Assembly (NCBI GenBank): GCA_963576785.1
Contig: OY756140.1
Location: 1,426,001-1,490,000, forward strand
Length of the DNA stretch: 64,000 bases
From: Chlorophyllum brunneum
Lineage: Eukaryota; Basidiomycota; Agaricomycetes; Agaricales; Agaricaceae
Direction of reading: 5' to 3'
Made by a program: the position numbers and the translations under genes. The notes beneath the pieces were generated by a model, which ran no database searches, was not told the origin of the DNA, and worked only from the letters and a program-made list of their open reading frames with translations. Positions 32,763 to 45,528 of the stretch are shown here, piece after piece (position 1 is the stretch's first letter; each line of letters opens with the position of its first letter).

Positions 32763-34783
32763 TCAGAAGAGCTCAAATGCAGTCCAAACGGGTACTATCC
32801 TGCCCTTCTCCTCAATCTCCGTCCATCCTTTAAGGTTTTCATCTATATAGCCCATTTCATCAACTCTGCCGAAGGATTTATCCCACCCGAGGCCCACAGC
32901 CATCATCTTGCACACGTTAGAACTAAAGGAAAACTAAGCAAGACGGAATCAACAAGGCATGGACTTGACATACCTTATCGTACATATACCTGCTCTCGGA
33001 GTTGGATCCCCTTTCCAAGCCCACACCCCACTTAATAGGGCAAAGTCCACAATCATACCTTTTGTCAGCCGAGACCTCTCGTCTTGGCTGAGCTCATTGA
33101 ACTCCTTCTGATAGTAATCACGAGTACTGGCAAGTTGACGGAGGGCGGAGTTTTTGCTTTGTCGGAGAGAGAAGAAATGGCGAGGGTAGGCATCTGCAAA
33201 TTCGCGCTCTGCGGCTGGGGAATCTGATGCGAAGTAGACTGGAGTGTCGTCGCTGAGGGTCGAAAGTCTGTTTCGGGTGACTTCAACGGCGGATGCGTAT
33301 TCTGATGTTGGTATGTATGGTGTGTCGGGGTCAGAAATTCGGAGTTTCCTATCTCCGCGTCGGGCGTGGATGGATACGTACAAAACGTCGGAGGCCGGAT
33401 TCTGGGAGGGGAGGGATTCTCTGAGTTCATGACGTGCCGAACGAATGAGAGCGCCAAGATCCGTGTTTGGTCGAATTGTCGAAATGAAGGATTCGAGTGA
33501 GCCGTTGTAGATGGGTCGAAAGCGGTTAAGATTGTGTGCATATCTGAAATGAGGAAGGGTTTGTTGAGAGAAGAATATGATAAATGGGTGTGCTTACGGG
33601 TCCTCGTAGTGCTCGGAGAAGGGATGCCCGAAGTGATATCTTGCTGTGTGGGCAGTGACAACCTAAGACTGGTAAAAATCTTCTCGGATGTGGCGAAATT
33701 GTGGTAATTTACCCAATGTCTACGTGACGGTTAGAATATCATTTGACTATGAGAAAGGCCAATCACCTAGCAGTGCGGGGACAAGCAACCAAGTCTACGA
33801 ATTGGATCGGTTGAACACCTGAAAGGCATGGAACAAGATGGTGCTTACCTTTCGGATGGGGTGCGCGGCAGCCGGGTTCAGGGCCTGGTTCTAGAGCAAG
33901 GGAGCTCTCAAAATGGTCTGTCCACCTAAATTACCGAAGGATCAAACTTAGGTACCCCTCCAAATGGCCTGAACCACTTACTTTCCACGATTCCAATACG
34001 TGTCATCGATTATAAACGTTCTGTTCCTCTATGGCACTGTTGATCCACTATTTCAGTAAGGGATAGACAGATATCACTCACCTCACGAGCCAATGCAGCA
34101 GCCTGTGCGATCAAGGCCAAGTCTGCCAACAACCCAACCTTCCCGTCCAACATATAGGTGATCGTCTTTGAGCAAATAGTGGTCCTTCCACCTTCTGGTA
34201 ACCTATACTTGTCATCCACGACCTCTTCATCCTCTGTATCATCGGTGGGGTCCACGTTCATCAAGGGTTTATCCCAATAGCCTCCATGAGACATGAACCC
34301 CTTGTTCATCTCTCTGCATTGCGCGGCGTATTCTGACGGATGCAAAGGTGCCTCTGTGGGCGGCGTGGGCGGGAGTAAATGGACGGCTGCGTCGGCGACG
34401 GGTGACTGCTTGGGTGCTTTCGTGCCGACGTATTTCTGTAAGCGGTCGGGGTTCTTGTACGAGAAGATGATCAGGCCGAAGAGGAAGCACGCGGATAGTA
34501 TACCAAGAATTAGGGGAATATCGCCGAAGCGTGCCTTAGGGCGTCGTTGTTGGGGCTTGGACGAGCTTTTGGTGGGATCAGTGCGGACGGGTTCTGCAGA
34601 AAGGAGCGGAGCGGTCTGGTTTTCAGAGCCATCGTGGAGGTCAATGTCGTCGTATTGTCCTTGGGCAGCAGTACCGTGGGTTTCAGAGCGAGAGCGAGGG
34701 GTGCGTGGTGTCAGCAGCTGTTGATCGGGGTTGTTTGTGTACACGGCAGAGGAGAGGTTGGCGAAAGATTTTGGGCGAGGCAT
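32763..34783 (-). CDS. Type II membrane glycosyltransferase, fucosyltransferase-like
   Basis: Probable Golgi enzyme. Model (minus): 34783..34082, 34028..33982, 33925..33849, 33794..33767, 33719..33713, 33662..33598, 33543..32974, 32922..32763; 551 aa. About 110 Ser/Pro-rich residues precede a single membrane anchor (IPLILGILSACFLFGLIIF). The lumenal domain has RTFIIDDTYWNRGKWTDHF, GCRAPHPK, LVACPRTARHW, VSIHARRGDRK, YFASDSPAAEREFADAYP, DFALLSGVWAW and AGICTISSNVCKMMAVGLGW, and ends PVWTAFELF. The HARRGDRK segment resembles the HxRRxD signature of NodZ/FUT8-type fucosyltransferases. That, and similarity to multicopy Agaricomycete proteins, is the basis of the call. One exon is 7 nt (ACATTGG). 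Substrate unknown. A start at 34852 is possible but less likely. Confidence 0.78.
33713..33719 (-). other. 7-nt micro-exon in the glycosyltransferase gene
   Basis: ACATTGG sits between introns with a CGTAG acceptor and a GTAAAT donor. It completes the Arg of CPRTAR and adds His-Trp before VVTAHTARYHF, in line with the family pattern. Confidence 0.7.
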
Positions 34784-34956
34784 GCGAGGTGTGGCTGACT
34801 GGAAAGGATGGAGACGACATCCAGAGCCGTTCCAGGGTAACAACGTCAACAAATGTAATGATGCTGATTTCGGCGCGTCAAGATTACAAAAACATACATC
34901 ATACGGTAAGACTAGCTGGTATCAGGCTGTAAACTAAGGTCCATGGGGAAGAATAA

Positions 34957-35692
34957 TTAAGCAGCAGGCGAGCTAGTGGGAACGCTGCTGTCAGAGGACG
35001 ATGAGGCATTGACAGACGTCGCCCTTCCGGGGTTGTCGACAGGGAGTGAGGGAGAATTGGCGGGAGTCGGTTGGACGCGCCAGGCGCTGGAAGAGGACAT
35101 TGAAGACAGGAAGGATGCCGATGACGAGTCGGAAGAATTGGGGGAGAGGGCATTGGAATTGGCAACATCCACGCGGCTACTGTTACTGCTGGAACCTCCA
35201 TCAGGAGGGGCCATCGCGGTCGAGTTGGAAGGCGAGGGAGAAGGACTGGGGGCATCGGACGGGAAGGTTGCGCGTTGCAAAGTGGCAGAGAGTTTGGAGA
35301 GCTCCTCTTTCGCCTTTTGTTCATCGACCGAAGCCTGGCGCCCTCCCTTTACGCCGTTGGAACAGAGTATGCTGGTTACAGCATCCAGTGGTAAAATCTG
35401 GGCGACCGCTTCAACGAGGGTGCAGGCCAAAGGCAAAAGACCTGGTGACGGATAAGGGACGGATGGGATGAGAGAACACGGCCAACATACCTCTCTCCTC
35501 GACATCACGCTCTGAGAGATGGGTGTGCTGGGGGGCGAGGCTTTCGGAGCTAGTGGAGGAAACGAGGGCACTGGTAGACGAGGTGTGCGTGCTCTCCTGC
35601 TGAGCCTCTGTGGTGGGTGGGACGAGGGCAGAGGACGAAGAGGAGACGGCGAGGGTGGCGAGCAAGAGGGAAGAGCTGGCAGGGATTTTCAT
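34957..35692 (-). CDS. Secreted Ser-rich hypothetical protein
   Basis: Model (minus): 35692..35491, 35441..34957; 228 aa. The N-terminus MKIPASSSLLLATLAVSSSS is a signal peptide with likely cleavage after SSSALV or a little later. A Ser/Thr stretch and SERDVEERG follow, then a short ordered-looking segment with two cysteines (LPLACTLVEAVAQILPLDAV, TSILCSNGV). The remainder is Ser/Pro/Asn-rich low complexity to the stop, with no clear GPI hydrophobic tail. It may be a cell-wall or secreted protein. I recognise no family. The intron keeps the frame open through the Cys-containing segment. Confidence 0.7.
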
Positions 35693-36131
35693 TCTGGGAC
35701 CGGGGGATTCTGAAGAGCTGACGGTGGGGAAGCGTATTTATGGGTGGTTTAGGGGTTTAGAGGTAGCCTGGACTACAGGGTGACGTCGGTGGATTTGCAG
35801 GACGGCTGGAGACAGGCATCTCCCACAACTCGTCGGATGTGCGGGCGGGCGAGTACCGGCGGCGGAGGGAGGTGCCGAGACACGAGGAGAGGAGGCACCA
35901 GAAGAGGGCGGCGGCGCTGTGGGACGGTGAGGACGGGCGGCGGAGGGGGACGGGCACGTACAGCAGCACAGCGAGGGCGGCGAGGAGCAGGAGCGGAGAG
36001 AGCATCGCACGTGGGCAGATCCGGGGGGCCGGTAGGGAGATTGGGTTGATGAGATCACGCCGGGGCCACTGTTTCGGTTCTGCTGCACAGGCCTCTTCTT
36101 CCCCAGCCTCACCCCTCTGCCCATCCTCGCT
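35693..36131. other. intergenic, divergent promoter region
   Basis: GC-rich, purine/pyrimidine-skewed gap between the secreted Ser-rich gene and the CDF transporter. Long open frames here reflect the base skew and have no recognisable product. Confidence 0.5.
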
Positions 36132-37969
36132 ATGGCCAACAGCCACGAATCGGCCTCTGCATCAACTTCACTTTCTTCCGTCACAAACAAGGTAAGCCCC
36201 AGCCCCCACCCCCCCGCCAGATCCCCCCTCACCCCCAAACCCCACCAGGCCCCCGACGCAGTGGTACCAGATCAGCCTTTTAAATTGGATGCTGATATCG
36301 AAAGGGCATCCGCCTCCGGCAGCACTCTGCCCTCCGACCCTTATCAATTTCGAGGTGGCTTCGTCGACGACCATACTCTCGCCCAGCTCCGCTCCAGGAA
36401 GAAGGGCAAGCCCATCGCCAAGTACCAGCGCAGGCAGAATGATGTCAGTTTAAGCTTTCTCCCTCCCTTCCTCCGTCCTCACTTTTCTCCAGTTGATTAC
36501 CTCCCTTCTTAAGCCCATGGAAGAACACACCGAGGAAGCCCAGTCCGAAGAAGAAGCTGCACGTCTACCAGTAATGACACGTCATCCCTCTTCTCCCTTT
36601 ACCCCCCTGATCCCTTTTCCTCAGGTAAAGATCGCCGTCTACGGAAGTTTAATAGCCAATCTCGCCCTGTGTGTTCTCCAAAGTACCCTGTCCAGTTTAC
36701 CACCATCGATCTCCGCTTATCACCAGCCTAGTGTACGCTGCCATCTCCTCCGTCTCCCTCTCACTCTTGGCCACGGGTATCGACTCCGTGTTCGACATTG
36801 GGAGCAACGTCGTCTTGTTCTGGCTGCACAGAAAGGCTCAGAAACTCGATTCCAACAAATGGCCCGTAGGAGGTTCGCGTCTCGAGACGATCGGCAACAC
36901 CGTCTATGGTGAGTCTCTCAAACCCAACCCTATATCTCTCGTGCTGATCCAGCGCCAGGTTCCTTGTAAGTCCATCCCCCCTTCTCACAACCAAAGCCCA
37001 ACATCACAAAGGATGGGTTCTGTCAATCTCGTTGTCATCGTGGAATCCGCGAGGACCATCATCGCTAAACAGGGCGACGAACTTGCCGCTTTCCACCTAC
37101 CGTCCATTATTGCCGTTGCTGCCGCGTTAGGAAAGCCCGATTCACTTCTGTTTTCGTATCCATCCTGAACTCCGCTGCAGTTGTCAAGTTCATTCTCTTC
37201 CTCTATTCATTTTCCATTCGCAAGAGCTCCAGTCAAGTTCAAGTCCTTTGGGAGGATCATCGGAATGATTTGTGGATTAATTCTTTTGGTGCGTTGTCCT
37301 ACCCTTTCCACGGACGCTACCGTATCAAACTTTCCCAAGGTATCCTGATGTCCTGCGGTGGTAGCAAGCTCCGCTGGTGTTCGTACTGCGTCACCTATCT
37401 TCATTTTTCATCCTCATGACATTGCCAGATCTTGATCCTATGGGCGGTATCATCGTAAGTATCAGATTATGTCCTAGTCCAGCTTTTCATTTATCCCCCT
37501 CCGTGTAGATCGCTGCTGGGATCATTATCGCTTGGGGTCGCACCATTTACAGCCAATTCGAGCTTCTTGCCGGCAAATCTGCCCCTCACGACTTTCTTCA
37601 ACTCTTGATCTACAAGGCTGCCACATTCAGGGACGAGATCGTAAAGATTGACACCGTTCGCGCCTATCACAGTGGACCAGTAAGTCTCATCGTCATATCT
37701 CGAAGCGCCCATTGACCAAGAATAACAGGAGTATTTTGTCGAGATTGACATCGTTATGGATGCTGGCACACCGTTATGGAAGGCGCACGATATCAGCCAA
37801 CAACTCCAAGATAAGATTGAAGTACTCCCAAATGTCGAACGTGCATTTGTACATGTCGACTATGAAACATCACATACACCAGTTGGTCGTTTTTGATTCC
37901 TCCGGCTAGCGTATTTTGCTCAGTTTGATTTGTCAGGAGCACCGAAAACCCAGATTAATTGTTCTATAG
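36132..37969 (+). CDS. Cation diffusion facilitator (CDF) transporter, Mn-type motifs
   Basis: Proton-coupled divalent-metal exporter of an internal or plasma membrane. Model: join(36132..36191,36249..36443,36493..36570,36625..36682,36732..36908,36959..36965,37012..37130,37181..37288,37340..37378,37429..37454,37509..37679,37729..37881,37937..37969), 407 aa. Membrane segments include AVYGSLIANLALCVLQMYAA, SLSLLATGIDSVFDIGSNVV, KFILFLYSFSI and GIIIAAGIIIAWG. The paired DxxxD motifs (DSVFD and DHRND) match the Mn-CDF group. The cytosolic C-terminal domain has IDTVRAYHSGPEYFVEIDIV and HDISQQLQDKIEVLPNVERA. The frame closes only if the intron at 37131-37180 is removed despite a GA donor. If it is retained, the protein stops early, so activity depends on that splice. 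One exon is 7 nt (GTTCCTT). Confidence 0.85.
37131..37180 (+). other. GA-AG intron (CDF transporter)
   Basis: The exon ends GCGTTAG and the intron begins GAAAGC where GTAAGC would be expected. It is 50 nt long and ends CTGCAG. Removal joins AVAAAL to VVKFILFLYSF. Retention gives a stop 14 codons later. Confidence 0.65.
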
Positions 37970-39099
37970 CTGTTCGGAGACACCATGACCTACTCACGCG
38001 TCTTTGTCGGCTTAGAGGGATTCGCGCATTATCATATACCACTTACACTAACTTTGCTAATGATCGGTTTTCTTCACCTATCTGATCTATTTTCGTGCTG
38101 TACCGAGGTTTCGGGTCGTGGTCTTGTTGGATGGTTGGACCCGTCATTCTGGTAACTCTGATGCAGACTATATCCGATGTTGATGCGTACGAATGTCCCA
38201 GTCGATAACGAAAACCCAATGTTGTACGAATCCTCGACTAAAACTATAGAATTGATTTTTCTCTCCCTCTCTTGTAACAAGTCGTTGCCATCGAAGCTGA
38301 TGACAAATAAGCCGAAGAAGAACAGAGGATGACCAAACGGGCGGTAACCGAAGCGAAGCGCAGCATTCATTACCCGCAAGAGGGGATCAACGACCTTTGT
38401 TCAAACAGAAGAGGTTACCGTGTGGGTGAAAACTGCGATCCCCTGCTCTTCCTTTTGAAAACAGGTCTCCTCGGACACGCATCCCGGTGGCTGGAACGCG
38501 GTTACGTGTGAGATTGGGAATGCGAGATAGGTAGATCCCACTGGGGCTTATGGCAAGTGTGGCGCTAATTATAGTAGGAGGTAAATGTGGAGCCTGGGTG
38601 GGGTTTTTCTTAGCTTGGTCGTAGGCGGGCTAGTGGTTACACTGTGAAGAGAGGTATTGGTTGGAGGCGGTGGCCGAGATGTGGTGAGGGTCGCGGGACT
38701 GAGTCAGCCGTGGTCTTCATGAAGGCGGGAATAAACAGCGAAGAATGGGTGGAGCAGACGGGCATCTCTGTTCAAGCATCGAGGTCAACCAATGGGGACG
38801 AGCTGATTCTGGCGAACTTTGAGGCTTGGGCTTCATGTAGGCATGTGGTTCATGGACAACGAGGGGTCTGATGATGACCAGGCGGTTTGTATCCCCCACC
38901 GATGGGAAGTGTTGACGCGCCGAGTGGATTGCCATATGCGGAAGTGTGACTGGAGGCGGAAGAGGCTGGGTTTGTGAGGTGCATTAATCCAGTCAGCCTC
39001 GCCCTCTCCCTCTTCCTCCACACCCACTCCCACATCCTCTCCCACTCGCTCCGTCCCACCACGAGGTCACCACACCCTTCATTTCAGACTTGGCACATC
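37970..39099. other. intergenic, 1.1 kb
   Basis: The longest non-coding gap in the window, between the CDF gene and the kinase on the same strand. Open frames on both strands are short and unrecognisable. I see no transposon end, tandem repeat or RNA gene. Confidence 0.5.
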
Positions 39100-41291
<2,192 letters not shown>

Positions 41292-41629
41292 AGAAATCAT
41301 TCATTAGGCTCGCTGTTGGTTCGTTATCCTGGTAATGGCTCCGAACTTTTTGTAGTAACCTTTTTTTGCAATCTTCACAACATCTCTCGCCGTCTTATCT
41401 ATCTCCCCACGCATATATCTCTCGTTCGTCCCAACAGCTCACTTCTCTACCACCTCATCAATATCTCCCCCATCATTCGCCCTCTCTTTAGTCTGTATAC
41501 CAATTGCTACCCCTTCCAGTAGTATCTTACAGCTTTGAATGTATTGATAATACCGACCATGTATGCTATTACTGGTGCCTATCGCGGATTAGTCCAATCG
41601 TTGTCACATATGATTCCAAGCTCAAGGAA
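41292..41629. other. intergenic between convergent genes
   Basis: T/C-rich 3' flanks of the kinase and AP-3 delta. No gene seen. Confidence 0.55.
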
Positions 41630-44600
41630 TCAAGTATCTGGTGCAGGTGTATTCACAACCCGCTTCTTTTTCTTCTTCTCCTTCTCTACACCCCCTGCCT
41701 TTTTCTTGGACCGTACGACCTTGATGGGCTCAGGGGTGCTCGTCCGCGTGTCGTCTGCTGTCTCATATGGGGGGAACGACGATAAATGAACAGGTTTAGG
41801 TAGACTACCACTTTGAATCGGTGTTTCCCGGCCTGAGTTTGGGTTGATGGTTACCATCGGTCGCACTACGGCATTTTCGGGCATCTCTCCATCTCTTTCG
41901 ACGATAAATGTGTTGGAAGATGAGAATTCTTGGGCTGTTGCTCGTAGGAAGGGACGCCGACTCGTTGCATCTAATTGTCACATTAAGGCTTTCTTTAGAA
42001 GTGGTATGAATAGTCTCCCACCAGGTATTATTGATGGCATGTCCTCCAGTCGTACTACCGGAATTATGTCAATTTCTTCTTCCGTCGGCTTTGGAGGAGG
42101 GTCATCTATTATGTAGTAAGGGTCGTCCTTGAGCTGCTCCCTCCTCTCCGCTTTCCGCTGTGCACATAACTATTCTTAGCAGATGTTACTGCCGATATTC
42201 GAGGACTTCACTTACGCGTTCACGCTCCTCTGGTGTCTCTACGTCAGCATCAGCGGGTGTAAGCACGTCGACATCTTGGTGCAGCTCCAACTCCCCAGGT
42301 TTTTTCCTAGAAGATGTCTTTGACATCTTCTTCCCATTCACCTCTTTTCCTTTCTTGCTTTTCTTCTTTTTTTCCGGCGTCGCCTCTTCTTCCACTACCG
42401 CTGATTCCAGCGGTGGAGGTACTATCCACGCATCCAAATCCAGGCCATCTGGGACAGGTACACTCGCCTGGGCGTTGGAAGCGACAGGATTAAGCTCATA
42501 TGTCGAGAACAAGGGGTAGACGAGATAAAGACTCTTTGGAAACCCGATATCCCGAGCAGATACGTCTTCTAGAGTTGATGACCCAGCGGTAGGGTACGCT
42601 GGGGTGGACGGTTTAGAGGGATGACCCTTGAGATCGGCGACAATGAAATTGCAAAGTTGACGGATATTCGCGGCCTGTACGTGTAGAGTTAGATTCCGTC
42701 ATGTAAACTCGGCTAACACGCATAGGGCGGCGGTTGAGAGATGTAATTTGGACATACCCGTTCTTGAACCTCAATATGTGGACTACTGGCGAGTGCGTTC
42801 ATTCTTTCGGATATATTTTCTATTGCGGTTTGTACCTTCGGAAGGTCATCCTCGTCCCACCGCTGAGCCAGTTCTGATGCCCAGAAACCGAAAACCTTGA
42901 TCGCAGCTTGGATGTAGATAGAAACAGTCTCTGAAGGGAGGCGGGTAATTTCTGGCTTAAGGAGGTGTGGTAGGGTCGTTTCAGGCTCAGAAATTTCCCT
43001 ATTGGAGGTAACGTGAGTACAGTGAGACTGTTAGACGTAGATCATGGACTGACTCGCAATATTCACCGACGATCCATGCTGCTGCCCATAGAATTTCAGA
43101 ACAACTACCTTCTTCTCCAGCGTTATGTATCATCGAGTCGTCAGTAAGCACTGAATACATCAATTTCACTGCATAGCGCCTTGCAGCACGAACGCGTCCG
43201 ACAACGTCAACCACCTGGTCCCGGATCTCGGCACCGACGTCTACATTGGCTATATGTGCAAGGTCCACTAGCACGGAAAGGTACCATTCGAAATTGGTGA
43301 CATTTTCATACGTTGACCGGGAACAAATAGAGAGTATGCGCTGGGACAGAATGAGACGGTAGGATAGAGATTCGCTTGGAGAGACCATCTGGTTGGAGGC
43401 GTTGCCGAGGTGCTGTGAGAGGGACTGTGCTGCGGAAGGTAGAATCGAAGCTGAGTCTGGAAGGAGGTGGGACAGAAGTTGTTGTACGATTGACTGTAGG
43501 TTGCTCCTGTTGACCTGTCAAGACGCGTAAGCACGATAGCTACAGGGATTATAAATTTCACCTCACCATCGCAGTTACCAGGTCTAGCGCGCGCATTCGA
43601 ATGCTAATATCGAAGTCATTAACGCTGGCGAGTATCGTGTCTTGATACTCTGCGATAAGGTAAGGATGGCTCGGCACAATCTTCGTCATAGCTAGCAGTG
43701 CGATATACTTCACTGACAGACTTTTAGAAGAGGCCATTGTGTGCAAAAGGGTAACGCACAATTCTGGTCGCTATCTTGGATGAACGCGGCTAGTTTTGAA
43801 ACACAAAGTCTGGCCAAAGCGTCTCCCGAAGAACCTTGCAGCATTCCACCGATAATGCACGTGTGAACACACTCATATAGTAAAGAAATTGCAGGGGTCG
43901 TCGAAATGAGTTCCGTGATTGGGGGTTGTAGTTTCTTGACAAGTCTGGGTTCATACGGAGAAAGGGATCCAAACTATTATGTTGTTAGGGGTCAGACGAG
44001 ATATCTTGAGGCTCTACTCGCCAATTTGATGATTTTAATCAGCATCCAATTATTGGTTGAATTTGTTAATAAATGAAATAGCTGTGGGGCCAGACTCAGG
44101 TAATCCTGAGGATTCCGCCTGGCGAGCTCACACAACACGTTCACCGTTGCCGCAACAACACCTGGACCGAACCCAGGTCTTGAGATGAGATGAAGATATC
44201 ACCCACGAGATATATATGACGCACCAGGGTCTGTGTCCTCCAGCTTTTCAATCAACCGTGGGCGAGCATGCGAACTTGCTTCAGGATACTTCTCCAGAGC
44301 TTTGTACATTGCTAACACCGCGCGTTTCCGAGTGCGAGCACGAGAGTGGTTTAACATGGCGACAAGCTCAGCGATTAGGTCGCGGGCGAGGTCTGGTGTA
44401 ATGATTGCTGATAACCCATTCAACGTCACAGAGATATCGGCAGGATTGGAGCTCAGATCCTAACAAAAGAAGTCGAGGATCAGTCTGCAATGCGCTCGCA
44501 TAGGCATGTAATCACTCACCTTCTTTAAAAGATTTGTAGTGAGCATAAGGACATCTGTATCCTCGTTAAAGGATTGTGCAGCTGCAAGGTACCCAACACT

Positions 44601-44892
44601 CTTCAGATGAAATTTTGGGGATGACATAGCCTCTATAACATGAAAAGAGGCCCAGCTCATGTCGTAGCCTAACATATCCAACTGAACGATGACGAGTTCA
44701 GCATACGGGTTCAGGAATAGAGGTAGCGTAGCGCACATATGTGAGTTTCAGGACAGCTCCTGCCTTCAGCTCCATATCATCGCCCTTAATTTCTTGCCTG
44801 ATTTCGTCAACCGCTTTGGCTATGAATTTCGATTCATCTTTCTTATTGGCACGCAGCCCGCGGATGAGATCCTGAAGGGTACGCTCCCACAT
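41630..44892 (-). CDS. APL5: AP-3 adaptor complex delta subunit
   Basis: Large subunit of the clathrin-independent AP-3 coat, which carries cargo from Golgi/endosomes to the vacuole. Model (minus): 44892..44737, 44681..44520, 44459..44225, 44161..44022, 43973..43760, 43712..43567, 43514..43054, 42998..42758, 42674..42216, 42169..42022, 41970..41630; 900 aa. The start MWERTLQDLIRGLRANKKDE is typical of delta subunits. The adaptin solenoid follows (AKAVDEIRQEIK, GYDMSWASFHVIEAMSS, KSVGYLAAAQSF, RKRAVLAMYKALEKYPEA, LFGSLSPYEPRLVKKLQPPI, LKYIALLAMTKIVPSHPYLI). The C-terminal third is a Lys-rich hinge (KKKKSKKGKEVNGKKMSK, EKEKKKKKRV). A GC donor occurs at 44021. The tenth intron removes an in-frame TGA. 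Confidence 0.93.
43974..44021 (-). other. GC-AG intron (AP-3 delta)
   Basis: The exon ends AAATTG and the intron begins GCGAGT. Splicing gives LIKIIKLFGSLSPYEP, the strongly conserved adaptin sequence. Confidence 0.8.
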
Positions 44893-45528
44893 ATTGACGG
44901 GCCAAGATAGACAGCGTTGTCGCAGAATATGACGGGATACGAGCCCACGAAAGTTGAACAACCTCAGCCAGCCGTTACTGAACAGATGGAAGTGACTTTG
45001 GGGTCACGTGTCAAGACCAATCTGGCCTCGAGACCCGAAGCTGACGCTGAACCACTAACGACGAGGAACTCTGTCGGTCCCTTTGTTTAGTTTCACCCCT
45101 TATCCCCACCCTGATATGCCCGGTTTCAAGCTCACTTGACACCCAGTCGTTGACCCGTCTCCAAGAGAGCAAGATGCATTTCTTGGGCGTTAAAACCCAA
45201 TCGATTGTGCACCGTTTCATGCCTAATTTTTTATCGACCACCATCACAAATCCCATGGTTGATCAGGGCTACCGCAAACAGCTGCGCAGGTTCTTCTAAT
45301 AGGTCTGTACCATGAGCAAACTATATTGAGTGACCATAGTGATAGTATCACCCTCTTCCCTGTTCGGTAAGTACCTCTACTCCACAGCTTTTGCCCCGTA
45401 AATATGTCATGGATGCAATCTACGTGGTTGCTGATGTCACTTATGCGCTGGTTGTGGACTCCACTTATAATATAGCAGACTGAGCGCTCGGATGAATCCT
45501 CATTTGCCTCTCCCCACCTGGATCAACC
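44893..45528. other. intergenic, divergent promoter region
   Basis: This gap lies between the AP-3 delta and RhoGEF start codons. A TATAATATA stretch lies about 60 bp before the RhoGEF ATG and could be its TATA element. Open frames here are short and unrecognisable. Confidence 0.5.

Noticed and set aside
34976..35455. Plus-strand frames of 141-159 codons opposite the secreted Ser-rich protein
   Set aside because: Antisense shadows of low-complexity Ser codons. The minus strand offers a signal peptide and an in-phase intron.
37970..39099. The 1.1-kb gap, checked as a possible transposon remnant or RNA gene
   Set aside because: No terminal repeats, no transposase-like frame and no tRNA-like T-loop or 5S-like sequence were seen.
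41971..42021. In-frame TGA in AP-3 delta, as a possible truncation
   Set aside because: It lies inside a normal 50-nt GT-AG intron whose removal keeps the frame through the Lys-rich C-terminus.
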